Shown here one piece after another: positions 17,606 through 25,477 of a stretch of 63,455 bases of DNA. Both the position numbers and the translations under genes were made by a program. Origin of the DNA: Psychromonas arctica DSM 14288 (lineage in GTDB: Bacteria; Pseudomonadota; Gammaproteobacteria; Enterobacterales; Psychromonadaceae); NCBI RefSeq assembly GCF_000482725.1, contig NZ_AXWP01000045.1, positions 8,216 through 71,670 on the forward strand, written 5' to 3'. Positions within the stretch are counted from its first letter, which is position 1. Each line of letters opens with the position of its first letter. The notes below the pieces were generated by a model that worked only from the letters and a program-made list of their open reading frames with translations, was not told the origin of the DNA and did no database searches.

Positions 17606-17788
17606 ATGAAATTTCTTAAACTACAACAAGTCATGGACAAAACAACACTTTGCCGTAGCAGCATTTACAACCTAATCAAAGCGGGTGATTTCCCTAAGAA
17701 CGTGACAGTAATGGGTAAGCGTAAAGCTTGGCTGGAAAGTGAGGTAGAAGATTGGATGGTGAGTAAAATCGAGATCTCAGAACTTTAA
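17606..17788 (+). CDS. AlpA-like regulator or excisionase (copy 2)
   Basis: A 60-residue AlpA-family winged-helix protein (FLKLQQVMDKTTLCRSSIYNLIKAGDFPKN, then GKRKAWLESEVEDWM). It shares most residues with the copy at 9046-9255 but lacks its N-terminal leader. A likely role is recombination directionality factor for one of the island's integrases, or activator of adjacent genes. In yicC-type mobilizable islands a small regulator (RdfM) has this task; equivalence is inference. The inverted repeat at 17571-17596 directly upstream suggests autoregulation. Confidence 0.85.
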   Translation: MKFLKLQQVMDKTTLCRSSIYNLIKAGDFPKNVTVMGKRKAWLESEVEDWMVSKIEISEL

Positions 17789-18126
17789 ATTTACTATAAA
17801 GCCAACGCTAAAGATGGATTGACCATCAGTTCGTCATACACAAAGAGTTGTGCCACAAGTCTACAACCCTCCATTATTATTTTCAGAGTGAAGACTTACC
17901 TGAGAGCTACCTTCTTGATGCTCATCTTTATTCTCTTTAAGGTTGGTCCGGCTCTCGTTATTTTGTTTTGTTCTAATACCATTCAATTCAAGGGCCGCTG
18001 CAAAAGCATGCTTATCAGGCATACTAATATGGTTTTCATTTTCTAATGGCCTATCTCTTTCAGATAAATGAGCAACTGATAACAGTTGATCGTTTTTTTG
18101 CTGGTCTTTAGTATTGAAAGTATCTA
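17789..18126. other. Intergenic stretch without recognisable gene
   Basis: This 338-bp stretch lies between the second AlpA gene and the IS5-family element. Short frames show no codon bias or family motif that I can recognise. It may be flanking sequence disrupted by the IS. Confidence 0.4.
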
Positions 18127-18822
18127 CTAGGGCGTGTCTTCAATTGGATAAGCCCTAAATAATAGTTACAATACCGCATCACAGGGGCGCCTTGGTGTGA
18201 CATACCTGAAGAATTATGTTCGTGGAAAACAGCCTATAGTCGTTTCAACCGCTGGTCGAAAACTGGCTTATGGGCGGATTTTTTTTTGGCTTACGAAAAG
18301 AAGTTGATACGGAATGGGTATTCACAGACGGAAGCTATGTTCGCTGTCATCAGCATGCAAGTGGAGCTCGGCGTGGTGAAGAGCGAGCAATTGGACAAAG
18401 CCGTGGCGGAGCAACTACAAAGATACACCTATCCTGTGATGCCGATGGATATCCGCTCCATTTTAAAATCACTGGGGGTGACGTCCACGACAGTCAAATT
18501 GCAGGTGAATTGATTGAGATGATTGGACAGGCAGATTACTTTATCGCTGATAAAGGCTATGACTCAGAGTGTATCAGAGACAAAGCTCGCAGCCATAATA
18601 TGATACCTGTCGTTCCTAAAAGGAAGAATGCCAAACAGCCTAATCCAGAGTTTGATAGCTATTTGTACAAGCTGCGTCATCTTGTTGAAAATATGTTTGC
18701 AAGGCTTAAACACTTTCGTAGTATCGCCACTCGCTATGAGAAGTTAGCGCGTAATTTTAAGTCAATGCTTTATCTGGCGTGTACTATCGTTCATTGTAAG
18801 ATGAATTGAAGACACGCCCTAG
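18127..18822 (+). mobile_element. Internally deleted IS5-family element
   Basis: Perfect 19-bp terminal sequences CTAGGGCGTGTCTTCAATT lie in inverted orientation at 18127-18145 and 18804-18822. The outer CTAG is likely the target or its duplication, as in the IS427-type group of IS5. At about 690 bp the element is shorter than usual. The left repeat is followed after about 25 bp by the middle of orfA (RITGAPWCDIPEE, then WKTAYSRFNRWS), so the start of the transposase is deleted. It probably cannot move by itself but could in trans. Confidence 0.85.
18270..18809 (+). pseudogene. IS5-family transposase, DDE part (orfB), 5' end of the gene deleted
   Basis: A 179-residue frame with the DDE triad in context: Asp in VFTDGSYVR, Asp in FIADKGYDS and Glu in LVENMFARLK. 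The upstream orfA fragment runs in another frame and meets this one at a run of nine T (18279-18287). That is where a programmed frameshift joins orfA to orfB in this group. Since the first part of orfA is missing, no full OrfAB can be made. The reading frame itself shows no stop, so the loss may be recent. Confidence 0.8.
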
Positions 18823-18835
18823 AGATTTATTTAAC

Positions 18836-18868
18836 AAAAAACACCCAACCAAGTTGAGTGTTTTTTTA
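18836..18868. terminator. Terminator-like hairpin beyond the IS element
   Basis: AACAC-CAAC / GTTG-GTGTT arms enclose a 3-nt loop. A T-run follows on the plus strand and an A-run lies on the left, so it can work both ways, for example for the leftward reductase gene. Confidence 0.6.
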
Positions 18869-19023
18869 TTCATCTCTTTCAGTTACATCAAAGCTTAAAG
18901 CGTACTGATAATCTCATTCAGCTTGTGATTAAACGTCTCGTCCGTGACGACACCAGCTTCTTGATACCCAGCAACTTTTTTAATCTAATGATGACTTTCA
19001 AAAAAATTTGAGAAAAACAATCA

Positions 19024-20079
19024 TTACATAGTTTGGGGATTGGGAATTAATCCATCTTTTACCATGTTGTCTAAATGCTCAATGATTTCATTATCTGTAC
19101 GCAAACTCATTTCATTGAATCCAGCCTGACGAGCTTTCGTCACATCAAATATCCCATCGGTTTCGACATGAAAAAGGAAGTCACCAAAACTGCCTTGAGC
19201 AATACGATTAATATCAGGCTCTCGCAAGTCATATCGAGTTGCAATATTCTTCCATTCGGAATCTGATGCCTGATTCAAACGTTGCTGAAGATTAATTGGC
19301 TGTGGCTCGCCGACATCCAGTCCGAACCATTCCGCCACTTTTGGCCAGAGATACTTCCAGCGACATACATCACCGTTGGTAACGTTATAAGCACCATCCT
19401 TTTCGTTGTCGGCCGCCCACACGACCGCCTCACCCAATAAACTCGCAGTCGTAAAGTTGATCAATACACTATAAGCCGCTGCAGAACCCGGAAATTGCAT
19501 AGCAACGCCAAAGTGTTTACACAACGTACCATAGAGACCAATCAAGTTCCCCATATTCATAGCAGAACCAAGCGAATGACCAATCATGATATCCGGTCGC
19601 AAAGCGGTCCACCTGATACCTTTACTCTCTAACGTGCGAGCATAGTCTTCGTGTTCAAAATATAGGTTTGGTGGATAATGACGGCTATCATCCTCTCGAG
19701 CTGGCGTTTTATACACACCAAGATGAGCACCATAAACCTTGCCCCCTTGCAGAAATATCACCCGCTTCAAATCCGCCCCAGCGGCTATCACACTTTCGAT
19801 GATATTCTTAAACATCAAGCTATTTTCTTCCGCTTCTGTCTTTGCATCATCGGAGGGTTTGATTGCTGCATAAAAAATATGAGTCACATGGGCCAGACTG
19901 TCTGAATGCTTCTGTAGTGAAGCTCTATCAAGTAAATCAGCAGATAAATGTGCTGTCTCATGGGGAGGCTCAATCGCTCTTGAAAGAGTTGTTACCTTCC
20001 ACTCAGCATCTTGTAATGCGACAATAGCCCCGTTTCCGGTCACACCTGAACCACCTACGACAAGCATATGAGGTTGCAT
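19024..20079 (-). CDS. PRISE-type (progesterone 5-beta-reductase-like) extended SDR
   Basis: A 351-residue NADPH-dependent reductase of the PRISE group, which reduces activated C=C bonds of enones. The nucleotide loop is GGSGVTGNGA (residues 9-18). The family's catalytic Lys is in QGGKVYG (K114), and the Tyr of the NFYY-x-x-ED motif is kept as NLYFEHED (Y140). The downstream ICKH-G--LRFPG motif appears as LCKHFGVAMQFPG. It lies 84 bp after an atypical SDR gene and is probably co-transcribed with it, with a divergent LysR gene controlling both. The natural substrate is unknown; detoxification of enones or aldehydes is a reasonable guess. Confidence 0.8.
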   Translation of the reverse strand: MQPHMLVVGGSGVTGNGAIVALQDAEWKVTTLSRAIEPPHETAHLSADLLDRASLQKHSDSLAHVTHIFYAAIKPSDDAKTEAEENSLMFKNIIESVIAAGADLKRVIFLQGGKVYGAHLGVYKTPAREDDSRHYPPNLYFEHEDYARTLESKGIRWTALRPDIMIGHSLGSAMNMGNLIGLYGTLCKHFGVAMQFPGSAAAYSVLINFTTASLLGEAVVWAADNEKDGAYNVTNGDVCRWKYLWPKVAEWFGLDVGEPQPINLQQRLNQASDSEWKNIATRYDLREPDINRIAQGSFGDFLFHVETDGIFDVTKARQAGFNEMSLRTDNEIIEHLDNMVKDGLIPNPQTM

Positions 20080-20163
20080 TATATCTCCTTAGGTAACGTC
20101 AACTTTTTTGATAGAAACCAGCCACTAGCAGTGGCTGGTATCAAAAATTAATTGTCTTACAGG

Positions 20164-20919
20164 TTAGGCGATACGACCACCGCCGTCAACATTGACCACG
20201 GTGCCATTAATAAAGCCATTTTCAAGAATAGCCAATGCTGCGTGAGAGAGGTCTTTCGTTTGACCAACTCGTCCAACAGGAAGCGATTGAGCGACATCAT
20301 TAAAGAGAGCAGCTTTATCTTCATCATTGAGCATATCCCAAGTTGCGCTATCGACGACTCCGGGAGAAATAACATTAAAACGTTTTGGTTTCATTTCAAT
20401 GGCTAAATTAGCCACAAGGCTTTCTAATGCGATGTTTACAACACCAACAATAGACGAGCCTACTCCTTGTCGATAAGCGGCAAGGCCTGAATAAAATAAC
20501 ACAGATCCTGAATTTGTCAGGTGCTTATCAGCGCTACGCGCTAAGTTGATCGGACCGTAAAGCTTGCTGGCAACCATACTTTGAATCTCCATATCCGACA
20601 ACTCTAAAAATGGCTTAAACACCAGATCAGCAGCGGTCGATACAATATGATCGTATGGCGCCTGCTCTGCAAGTGCTACATCAACTTGCTTCGCATCACT
20701 AATATCTAGCGCATAAGTACCTAATACACTGTCACCCAGTTCTGCTGCAACCTTATCCAACTTATCTTGCTTTCGCCCAGCTAAGGCCACTTTGGCGCCA
20801 CGAGCGACCGCCATCGTTGCAAGCGACGCCCCCATTCCTGAGCCTGCACCAACAATAAAAATTTTTCTGCCTTTCAGTGAGCCTTGACCATCATTGCTCT
20901 GTATCAGTGGTGTTGTCAT
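20164..20919 (-). CDS. Atypical short-chain dehydrogenase/reductase without Tyr-x3-Lys
   Basis: A 251-residue Rossmann protein with the classical SDR cofactor loop (GAGSGMGAS, about residues 25-33), the catalytic Ser position (FYSG, S144) and the post-catalytic SPGVVDS motif. The expected YxxxK about 13 residues after the serine is absent: the region reads GVGSSIVGVVNIALESL, with hydrophobic residues and Asn instead. Related atypical SDRs with VNGALEAL-like sequences exist, so this is a subfamily trait rather than a mutation. The catalytic mechanism is uncertain. First gene of the pair transcribed away from the LysR gene. Confidence 0.8.
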   Translation of the reverse strand: MTTPLIQSNDGQGSLKGRKIFIVGAGSGMGASLATMAVARGAKVALAGRKQDKLDKVAAELGDSVLGTYALDISDAKQVDVALAEQAPYDHIVSTAADLVFKPFLELSDMEIQSMVASKLYGPINLARSADKHLTNSGSVLFYSGLAAYRQGVGSSIVGVVNIALESLVANLAIEMKPKRFNVISPGVVDSATWDMLNDEDKAALFNDVAQSLPVGRVGQTKDLSHAALAILENGFINGTVVNVDGGGRIA

Positions 20920-21018
20920 TTTATTCTGCCTAAATTGTTAATTGGTCTTTATGATACAATATTTAAATCAACTAATAATTAACTATATAAAGAATAGTTT
21001 ATTCAGGAATATTGAATA

Positions 21019-21903
21019 ATGGACAGACTTGACTTAATGCAGATATATGTGGATATTCACGATATCGGCTCCATGGCTGGAGTAGCCAGACAAAGGAACA
21101 TCGCTCCCTCAGCAGTCACGCAAGCATTACAAAAATTAGAGCAGTACGTAGGCGTAACACTGATTATGCGTACTACTCGGCGCATGTACTTTACACCGGA
21201 GGGAGAGCAGTTTCTGCATCACTGCCGCTCCATACTCGGAAAAATAAAAGAAGCGCTTGATCATGTTAATCAAAATGGACCACTACAAGGAACCATTCGT
21301 TTTACAGCAACCAATGATTTTGGTCGTACTCGATTACCATTGATCATTGATGAATTTCTAGAGTTACACCCACAAATAAAAGTGGATCTTCATCTATCGG
21401 ATGGTGTCGTGGATCTGATCGGTGAACGCTTTGATTTCGCCATTCGAACCGGACCTCTGGTCGATTCAGAGTTCAAAGCACGCCGATTAATGAGTCAAAA
21501 GCGCTACGTATGTGCAGCCCCGATTTATTGGGCAAACAACGGGAAGCCCACGCATCCTAGAGAGCTCTTACAGCATAACTGTCTGGTTTTAGCTCGTCCC
21601 AACGCTTCGCAATCGGAATGGCACTTTATCGAACAAGGAAAATCATTTGCAGTTAAAATATCCGGCAACAGATTGGCCAATGATGGAGGTGTACTACGCC
21701 AATGGGCTATTAATGGTGCAGGTGTGGTTGTAAAAGGTGAATTCGACATTGAGGAAGACCTTAAAGCAGGACGTTTAGAGTGTGTGCTTACTTCTTTTAC
21801 ACATCAGCTGATCAATCTCTATGCGGTCTACCCCGGACATCGCCCATCGCCAAACCGAGTACTGGCGATGATAGATTTTATCGTTGACAGGCTAAAAGTG
21901 TAG
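21019..21903 (+). CDS. LysR-family transcriptional regulator
   Basis: A 294-residue LTTR. The N-terminal winged helix (SMAGVARQRNIAPSAVTQALQKLEQYVGVTLIMRTTRR) is followed by a substrate-binding domain of the DgdR/CrgA-like type (FRFTATNDFG, then FDFAIRTGPL, then RLMSQKRYVCAAP). It is divergent from the SDR/PRISE pair with about 100 bp between starts. That is the usual layout for a LysR protein controlling the neighbouring genes and itself. The inducer is probably a substrate of those reductases (inference). Confidence 0.9.
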   Translation: MDRLDLMQIYVDIHDIGSMAGVARQRNIAPSAVTQALQKLEQYVGVTLIMRTTRRMYFTPEGEQFLHHCRSILGKIKEALDHVNQNGPLQGTIRFTATNDFGRTRLPLIIDEFLELHPQIKVDLHLSDGVVDLIGERFDFAIRTGPLVDSEFKARRLMSQKRYVCAAPIYWANNGKPTHPRELLQHNCLVLARPNASQSEWHFIEQGKSFAVKISGNRLANDGGVLRQWAINGAGVVVKGEFDIEEDLKAGRLECVLTSFTHQLINLYAVYPGHRPSPNRVLAMIDFIVDRLKV

Positions 21904-21979
21904 TGGTCAACTAATTTAGGACAGCTGATAAGTGAGCTATGCTGAAAGAAGGGTATGGTCAACTTCAGGCAGTAGGATA

Positions 21980-22456
21980 ATGATAAATACAAATTTGCAA
22001 AAGGCTATTGAATGCCTACGCATATCAGATCTGTATGTTAGAAACTTAGAATCAAAATGTAATGAAGGTTTTGATCCTAAACATTCTGATATGGAAGATT
22101 TAATTATTCAAACAAAGCATATGGTAACAAAATCTGAAATTCTTCAGAGTGATGAGGAAGAAAAACTATTCAGGGTTTGTGTTGAAGTAGGAGTTAGGTG
22201 GGCTAGAGAAGCTAAAGATACTAGTAATCCACTACTATTCATTGAAGCAGAGTTTGTAGCTGAATATAGTGTTACGGATGATTTACCTGAAGAATGCTTT
22301 AACGAATTCGCGTTAAAGAATGTTAGTTATCATGTATGGCCGTATTGGAGAGAACTATTAACGTCTCAATGCGATAGAATGAGGATGCCTCGCCTCCTTC
22401 TTCCTATGACACAAGTAGCGCATAATTCCGGTCATGGTGAAAAGATAAATAATTAA
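21980..22456 (+). CDS. SecB-like chaperone-fold protein
   Basis: A 158-residue protein resembling SecB, which holds preproteins unfolded. It has paired strands around EKLFRVCVEVGVRWA and FIEAEFVAEYSV, then WPYWRELLTSQCDRMRMPRLLLP, matching the SecB FPYLRE--SD-TTR-GFPPL-L-P pattern. I prefer ATG 21980 to GTG 21932 because the 16 extra residues have no SecB equivalent. Solitary SecB-like genes in islands are sometimes chaperones of toxin-antitoxin systems. Here HigBA is 15 kb away and lacks a chaperone-addiction tail, so such a link is unproven. It ends 4 bp into the convergent integrase gene. Confidence 0.7.
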   Translation: MINTNLQKAIECLRISDLYVRNLESKCNEGFDPKHSDMEDLIIQTKHMVTKSEILQSDEEEKLFRVCVEVGVRWAREAKDTSNPLLFIEAEFVAEYSVTDDLPEECFNEFALKNVSYHVWPYWRELLTSQCDRMRMPRLLLPMTQVAHNSGHGEKINN

Positions 22457-23682
22457 TTGTTTATCGTTACAATTGAATTAATGTTATTCGCTAGTTCTAT
22501 TAATGCTTCTCTCCGCTCTTCCAAATAATCATACTGATCATAGATACCTTCAACACCCTTTAACTTGTGATTTAAGCACCTCTCGGCCACATGGCCGGGG
22601 GTGCCTTGTTTTGCCAGTAGCGTACGGCAAGTGCGGCGCAGGTCATGTACCGTAAAGTGCGGCATGTCGCCCATCAAGTTAGGCGGTTGTTTCTTCTTAC
22701 CGGCTTCATGACCAAATAGCTTAGTAATCGCTCTGTTAAGCGTGTCGGGGCCCATATGAGGGCTCTTGCTGGCTCGTCGGCTAGGTAACACGTACTCAGA
22801 ACCAAAACCTCTTACCTTTAATTCCTCAAGCCACTCCAACACTTCTGGTGCTAATGAAATAGTAAAACCCACATTGGTTTTACTACGCTCCTTTGGTAAG
22901 TGCCATAAGCCATTCTCTAGCTCAAATTCTTCCCATTTAGCTTCACACAATTCAGATTTACGCACACCTAAACAAACCAATAATGCACAAGCTAGGTAGT
23001 TATCGCGGCTAAAGTTAGTGCTGTTCTCTCTAGCGATACTAAAGAACTGTTTCAATTCATCTTCAGTCAAGAAACGATCTTTACTTTGTTCTATGCCGCC
23101 AGCATCCCTCACAGTAAATGCAGAGGCCGGATTACCTTGAAGAAGATCTAGCTTCATCCCGTGATTAAATAACTGTTTACAGTGACCTAGAGCATCATTG
23201 GCTATAGTCGGACGACCAGAGTCATTAATCGCAGTGATTGTTGTGCGAATATCACGTGCGGTAATCTTATCGAGATGAATGTCTCCTATGTGTGGTGCTA
23301 TATCTTTAGTGTAAACACGTTTGGGGATATTAGGGTGTTTAAGGCGCTTAACTAAGGTGGGGTACCAATCTTCGAATAAGTCATTAACGGTTTTAATGCT
23401 TTCCTGCTCGGCACGTTTGCGTTGTATGAGGGGATCAAAGCCTTCTCTCACTTGTTTCATTTTAGTGGCGGCTTCGAGGCGAGCGTTAGATAAGGAAAGG
23501 TCATTGACCTTACCAAGCGTCATTTCACGGCGCTTTTTATTAGAGGTAAAGCGTAGCATCCAGCTTGCAGTACCTGACGCTGGAACCACTAGGTATAAGC
23601 CTTCACCATCAGCATGGCGTTGTGTTCTCTCGCCACCAGCCTTAATGAGCGCTTCTACTTTCTTTACGGACAACTTAGCCAT
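22453..23682 (-). CDS. int: P4-type tyrosine integrase of the yicC island
   Basis: A 409-residue integrase. The N-terminal DUF4102 arm-binding domain (about 1-90, LYLVVPASGTASWMLRF) is followed by a core-binding domain and then the catalytic domain: R241 (CLGVRKSEL), K268 (SKTN), H346 and R349 (HDLRRT), H372 (LNHK) and Y381 (IYDQYDY). It is intact and full length. It lies at the right end of the island beside the yicC end (att core at 23885-23903), with TTAACCACC and ACCCACCAC motifs just upstream. It should catalyse integration into and excision from yicC. Confidence 0.95.
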   Translation of the reverse strand: MAKLSVKKVEALIKAGGERTQRHADGEGLYLVVPASGTASWMLRFTSNKKRREMTLGKVNDLSLSNARLEAATKMKQVREGFDPLIQRKRAEQESIKTVNDLFEDWYPTLVKRLKHPNIPKRVYTKDIAPHIGDIHLDKITARDIRTTITAINDSGRPTIANDALGHCKQLFNHGMKLDLLQGNPASAFTVRDAGGIEQSKDRFLTEDELKQFFSIARENSTNFSRDNYLACALLVCLGVRKSELCEAKWEEFELENGLWHLPKERSKTNVGFTISLAPEVLEWLEELKVRGFGSEYVLPSRRASKSPHMGPDTLNRAITKLFGHEAGKKKQPPNLMGDMPHFTVHDLRRTCRTLLAKQGTPGHVAERCLNHKLKGVEGIYDQYDYLEERREALIELANNINSIVTINN

Positions 23683-23724
23683 AACTCACCTCTAATCGTA
23701 CCTGATCTTGGTGAATACTTTCTT

Positions 23725-23792
23725 ACCCACCACCTATCTTGATGGTAAGTCTATCATACCCACCACATTAACCACCAGTTAGTGGTGGTTAA
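23725..23792. promoter_or_regulatory. Candidate integrase arm-type sites, right end
   Basis: ACCCACCAC occurs at 23725 and 23758. TTAACCACC (23768-23776) and GGTGGTTAA (23784-23792) form an inverted pair. The same TTAACCACC occurs twice near the left end. These lie between int and the att core. Confidence 0.55.
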
Positions 23793-23883
23793 TAGTGTAT
23801 TAAAGAATACAGTGGTAGAAAGTGTTTTTATCTAAGTTGTTGTATTTTAATGATATAAATACAGTTAAATACAAGTGTAACTA

Positions 23884-24747
23884 TTATTCAATATTCTGTA
23901 CCTGCTCGCGCATTTGTTCAATCAAAACTTTACATTCAACCGCTGCTGCAGTGATGTCTGTGTTGATTGCTTTTGAACCTAGCGTATTGGCTTCACGGTT
24001 AAACTCTTGCATCATGAAGTCTAAACGACGGCCTACTGCACCGCCCTTCTTGAGAACATTACGCGCTTCTGATATGTGAGAATCTAAACGGTCTAGTTCT
24101 TCTGCTACGTCTGATTTTTGTGCTAATAATACGAGCTCTTGTTCAACACGAGTGCTGTCCAAATCGACTTTAGCATCTTCGAATTTTTTCAGAATACGCG
24201 CTTTTTGCCATGCATGTACTGCTGGCATAAATTCACGTACTTTAGCGGCTTGTTCGCTAATACCCACTAAGCGTTGGTCAATAAACACGGCTAAGTTAGC
24301 GCCCTCTGCAGCACGAGACTCAACAAATTCATTTAAAGTCGTTTGGAAACCAGCCATTAATTCAGCACTTACTGCATCAACATCTTGCTCTGGTGCTTGC
24401 ATAACACCAGGCCATTTTAGAATATCAACAGGGTTAACTTGTCCTGAACCCATTTGATCAACAACCCATTGTGCATTTTGCATCAATTGCATTGCTAACT
24501 CTTGGTTCATACTTAATGAAGTACTACTCGTTGAATTTGCTTCAAAACGTAAGCTACATTCAATTTTCCCACGCTCTAGACGTTGTCGAAATGTTTCTTT
24601 TAATTTTGTTTCTAAACCACGAAATTGTTCAGGTAAACGAAAATATGTTTCAAGATAACGCTGGTTCACTGAGCGAATTTCCCAAACTGCAGTACCCCAA
24701 TCACCTTTTAATTGTTTGCGTGCAAACGCCGTCATGCTGTAAATCAT
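23884..24747 (-). CDS. yicC: YicC-family endoribonuclease
   Basis: A 287-residue protein with the conserved start MIYSMTAFAR and the C-terminal VGRRLDFMMQEFNREANTLGSKA. The length equals that of E. coli YicC. The family has been described as an RNase involved in small-RNA turnover. ATG 24747 is supported by AAGGGGA 6 bp upstream; the frame open to 24816 is not conserved. The last five codons lie in the att core of the island, and a terminator that fits this gene is found only beyond the other end of the island at 6099-6124. Confidence 0.93.
   Translation of the reverse strand: MIYSMTAFARKQLKGDWGTAVWEIRSVNQRYLETYFRLPEQFRGLETKLKETFRQRLERGKIECSLRFEANSTSSTSLSMNQELAMQLMQNAQWVVDQMGSGQVNPVDILKWPGVMQAPEQDVDAVSAELMAGFQTTLNEFVESRAAEGANLAVFIDQRLVGISEQAAKVREFMPAVHAWQKARILKKFEDAKVDLDSTRVEQELVLLAQKSDVAEELDRLDSHISEARNVLKKGGAVGRRLDFMMQEFNREANTLGSKAINTDITAAAVECKVLIEQMREQVQNIE
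23885..23903 (-). repeat. attR: Right attachment site in the yicC 3' end
   Basis: TATTCAATATTCTGTACCT contains the last codons of yicC (Val-Gln-Asn-Ile-Glu-stop) and matches 6164-6182 at 17 of 19 positions. The gene remains complete after integration because the island end restores the codons. Confidence 0.85.
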
Positions 24748-24832
24748 ATTTTCCCCTTTAAATTTGAATCGAGAGTATAACTGACTACGCACTAAACATG
24801 CTACGATGTGAGTCAATTTGGAGTCTTTTTTA

Positions 24833-25408
24833 ATGCAACAAAAAATAATTTGTCACTTGATCGCAGGTTTTTTAGGATCTGGAAAAACACATTTAATTCA
24901 ACAGTTAGTTAGTTACAAGCCGGTTAATGAGCGCTGGGTTATTTTAGTTAATGAGGTAGGGCAACAAGATTATCCAATGGAGCAGCTAAAGGCACACCAT
25001 GTTGCGGTGAAAACCGTGCTCGGTGGTTGTTTATGCTGTACTGCAGGTATGCCTTTTCGGGTCGCTTTAAACGACATGATTAAACAACATAGACCTGATC
25101 GTATTTTTATCGAGCCCGCTGGAGCAGGTCATTTAGATAATATTAAAACATTATTACAAGGGCAGTTTTACCAACCTATTATTCGTATTGCTGCTACGCA
25201 ATGCTTATTAAATAACAAGCATTTAAACGACCCAAGTTTTGCTGAGCATGAAAATTACTTGCAACTTATCGAGCAGGCTGATGCTTTGTTAGTTTACGCA
25301 GGGGAGGCCGTTATTAAGGCGAAAGAGGTGTCTAAACGCTATACCAAGCCATTAACTGTTTTACAGGGTAATAGGCAAGATGCTCATCTGTTAATAGACT
25401 CTTATTAG
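24833..25408 (+). CDS. Short COG0523/G3E-family GTPase lacking the CobW C-terminal domain
   Basis: A 191-residue GTPase of the CobW/YjiA/HypB class, proteins that insert or allocate metals. Walker A is GFLGSGKT, and the metal-binding CxCC motif is GGCLCC (C70, C72, C73 approximately). Typical COG0523 proteins are 300-400 residues with a CobW_C domain. Here the protein ends shortly after the G domain, and the NKxD specificity loop is replaced by NNKHLND or is degenerate. ATG 24833 has GGAG 9 bp upstream. It is divergent from yicC. The metal (zinc, iron or other) cannot be told. Confidence 0.8.
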   Translation: MQQKIICHLIAGFLGSGKTHLIQQLVSYKPVNERWVILVNEVGQQDYPMEQLKAHHVAVKTVLGGCLCCTAGMPFRVALNDMIKQHRPDRIFIEPAGAGHLDNIKTLLQGQFYQPIIRIAATQCLLNNKHLNDPSFAEHENYLQLIEQADALLVYAGEAVIKAKEVSKRYTKPLTVLQGNRQDAHLLIDSY

Positions 25409-25432
25409 TACTTGGATGATAGCCTCATACTA

Positions 25433-25460
25433 ACAGGCCCTTTTAAATTAAGGGCCCTGT
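25433..25460. terminator. Hairpin between convergent genes
   Basis: ACAGGGCCCTT and its complement pair over a short AT loop between the G3E GTPase gene and the HDOD gene. T-tracts are weak. Confidence 0.45.
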
Positions 25461-25477
25461 GTAGATGTTGAAGTCGA

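Larger units (their letters stand above)
6164..23903. mobile_element. 17.7 kb genomic island integrated in the 3' end of yicC
   Basis: The island is bounded by the two yicC-derived repeats. A P4-type integrase sits at the right end and reads leftward, away from yicC. Accessory cargo includes two toxin-antitoxin systems, AlpA-like regulators, RadC, DUF2787 proteins, a group II intron and an IS remnant. TTAACCACC motifs near both ends (6254-6274; 23768-23792) look like integrase arm sites. The 3' end of yicC is an established target of the mobilizable genomic islands that SXT/R391-family elements mobilise in vibrios and relatives. Whether this one has the matching oriT cannot be judged here. 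A second short recombinase and a second AlpA gene suggest a composite of more than one acquisition. Confidence 0.85.

Noticed and set aside
17819-18046. 75-codon frame with a hydrophobic stretch between the second AlpA gene and the IS
   Set aside because: No start signal, family match or codon preference; likely chance.
21900-21930. GTGGTCAACTAATTTAGGACA, resembling the end of some IS3-family elements
   Set aside because: Only one such end and no transposase nearby; could be coincidence or a scar.
6704-22456. A three-part HigB-HigA-SecB toxin-antitoxin-chaperone system
   Set aside because: The SecB-like gene is 15 kb away and HigA lacks a C-terminal chaperone-addiction region.
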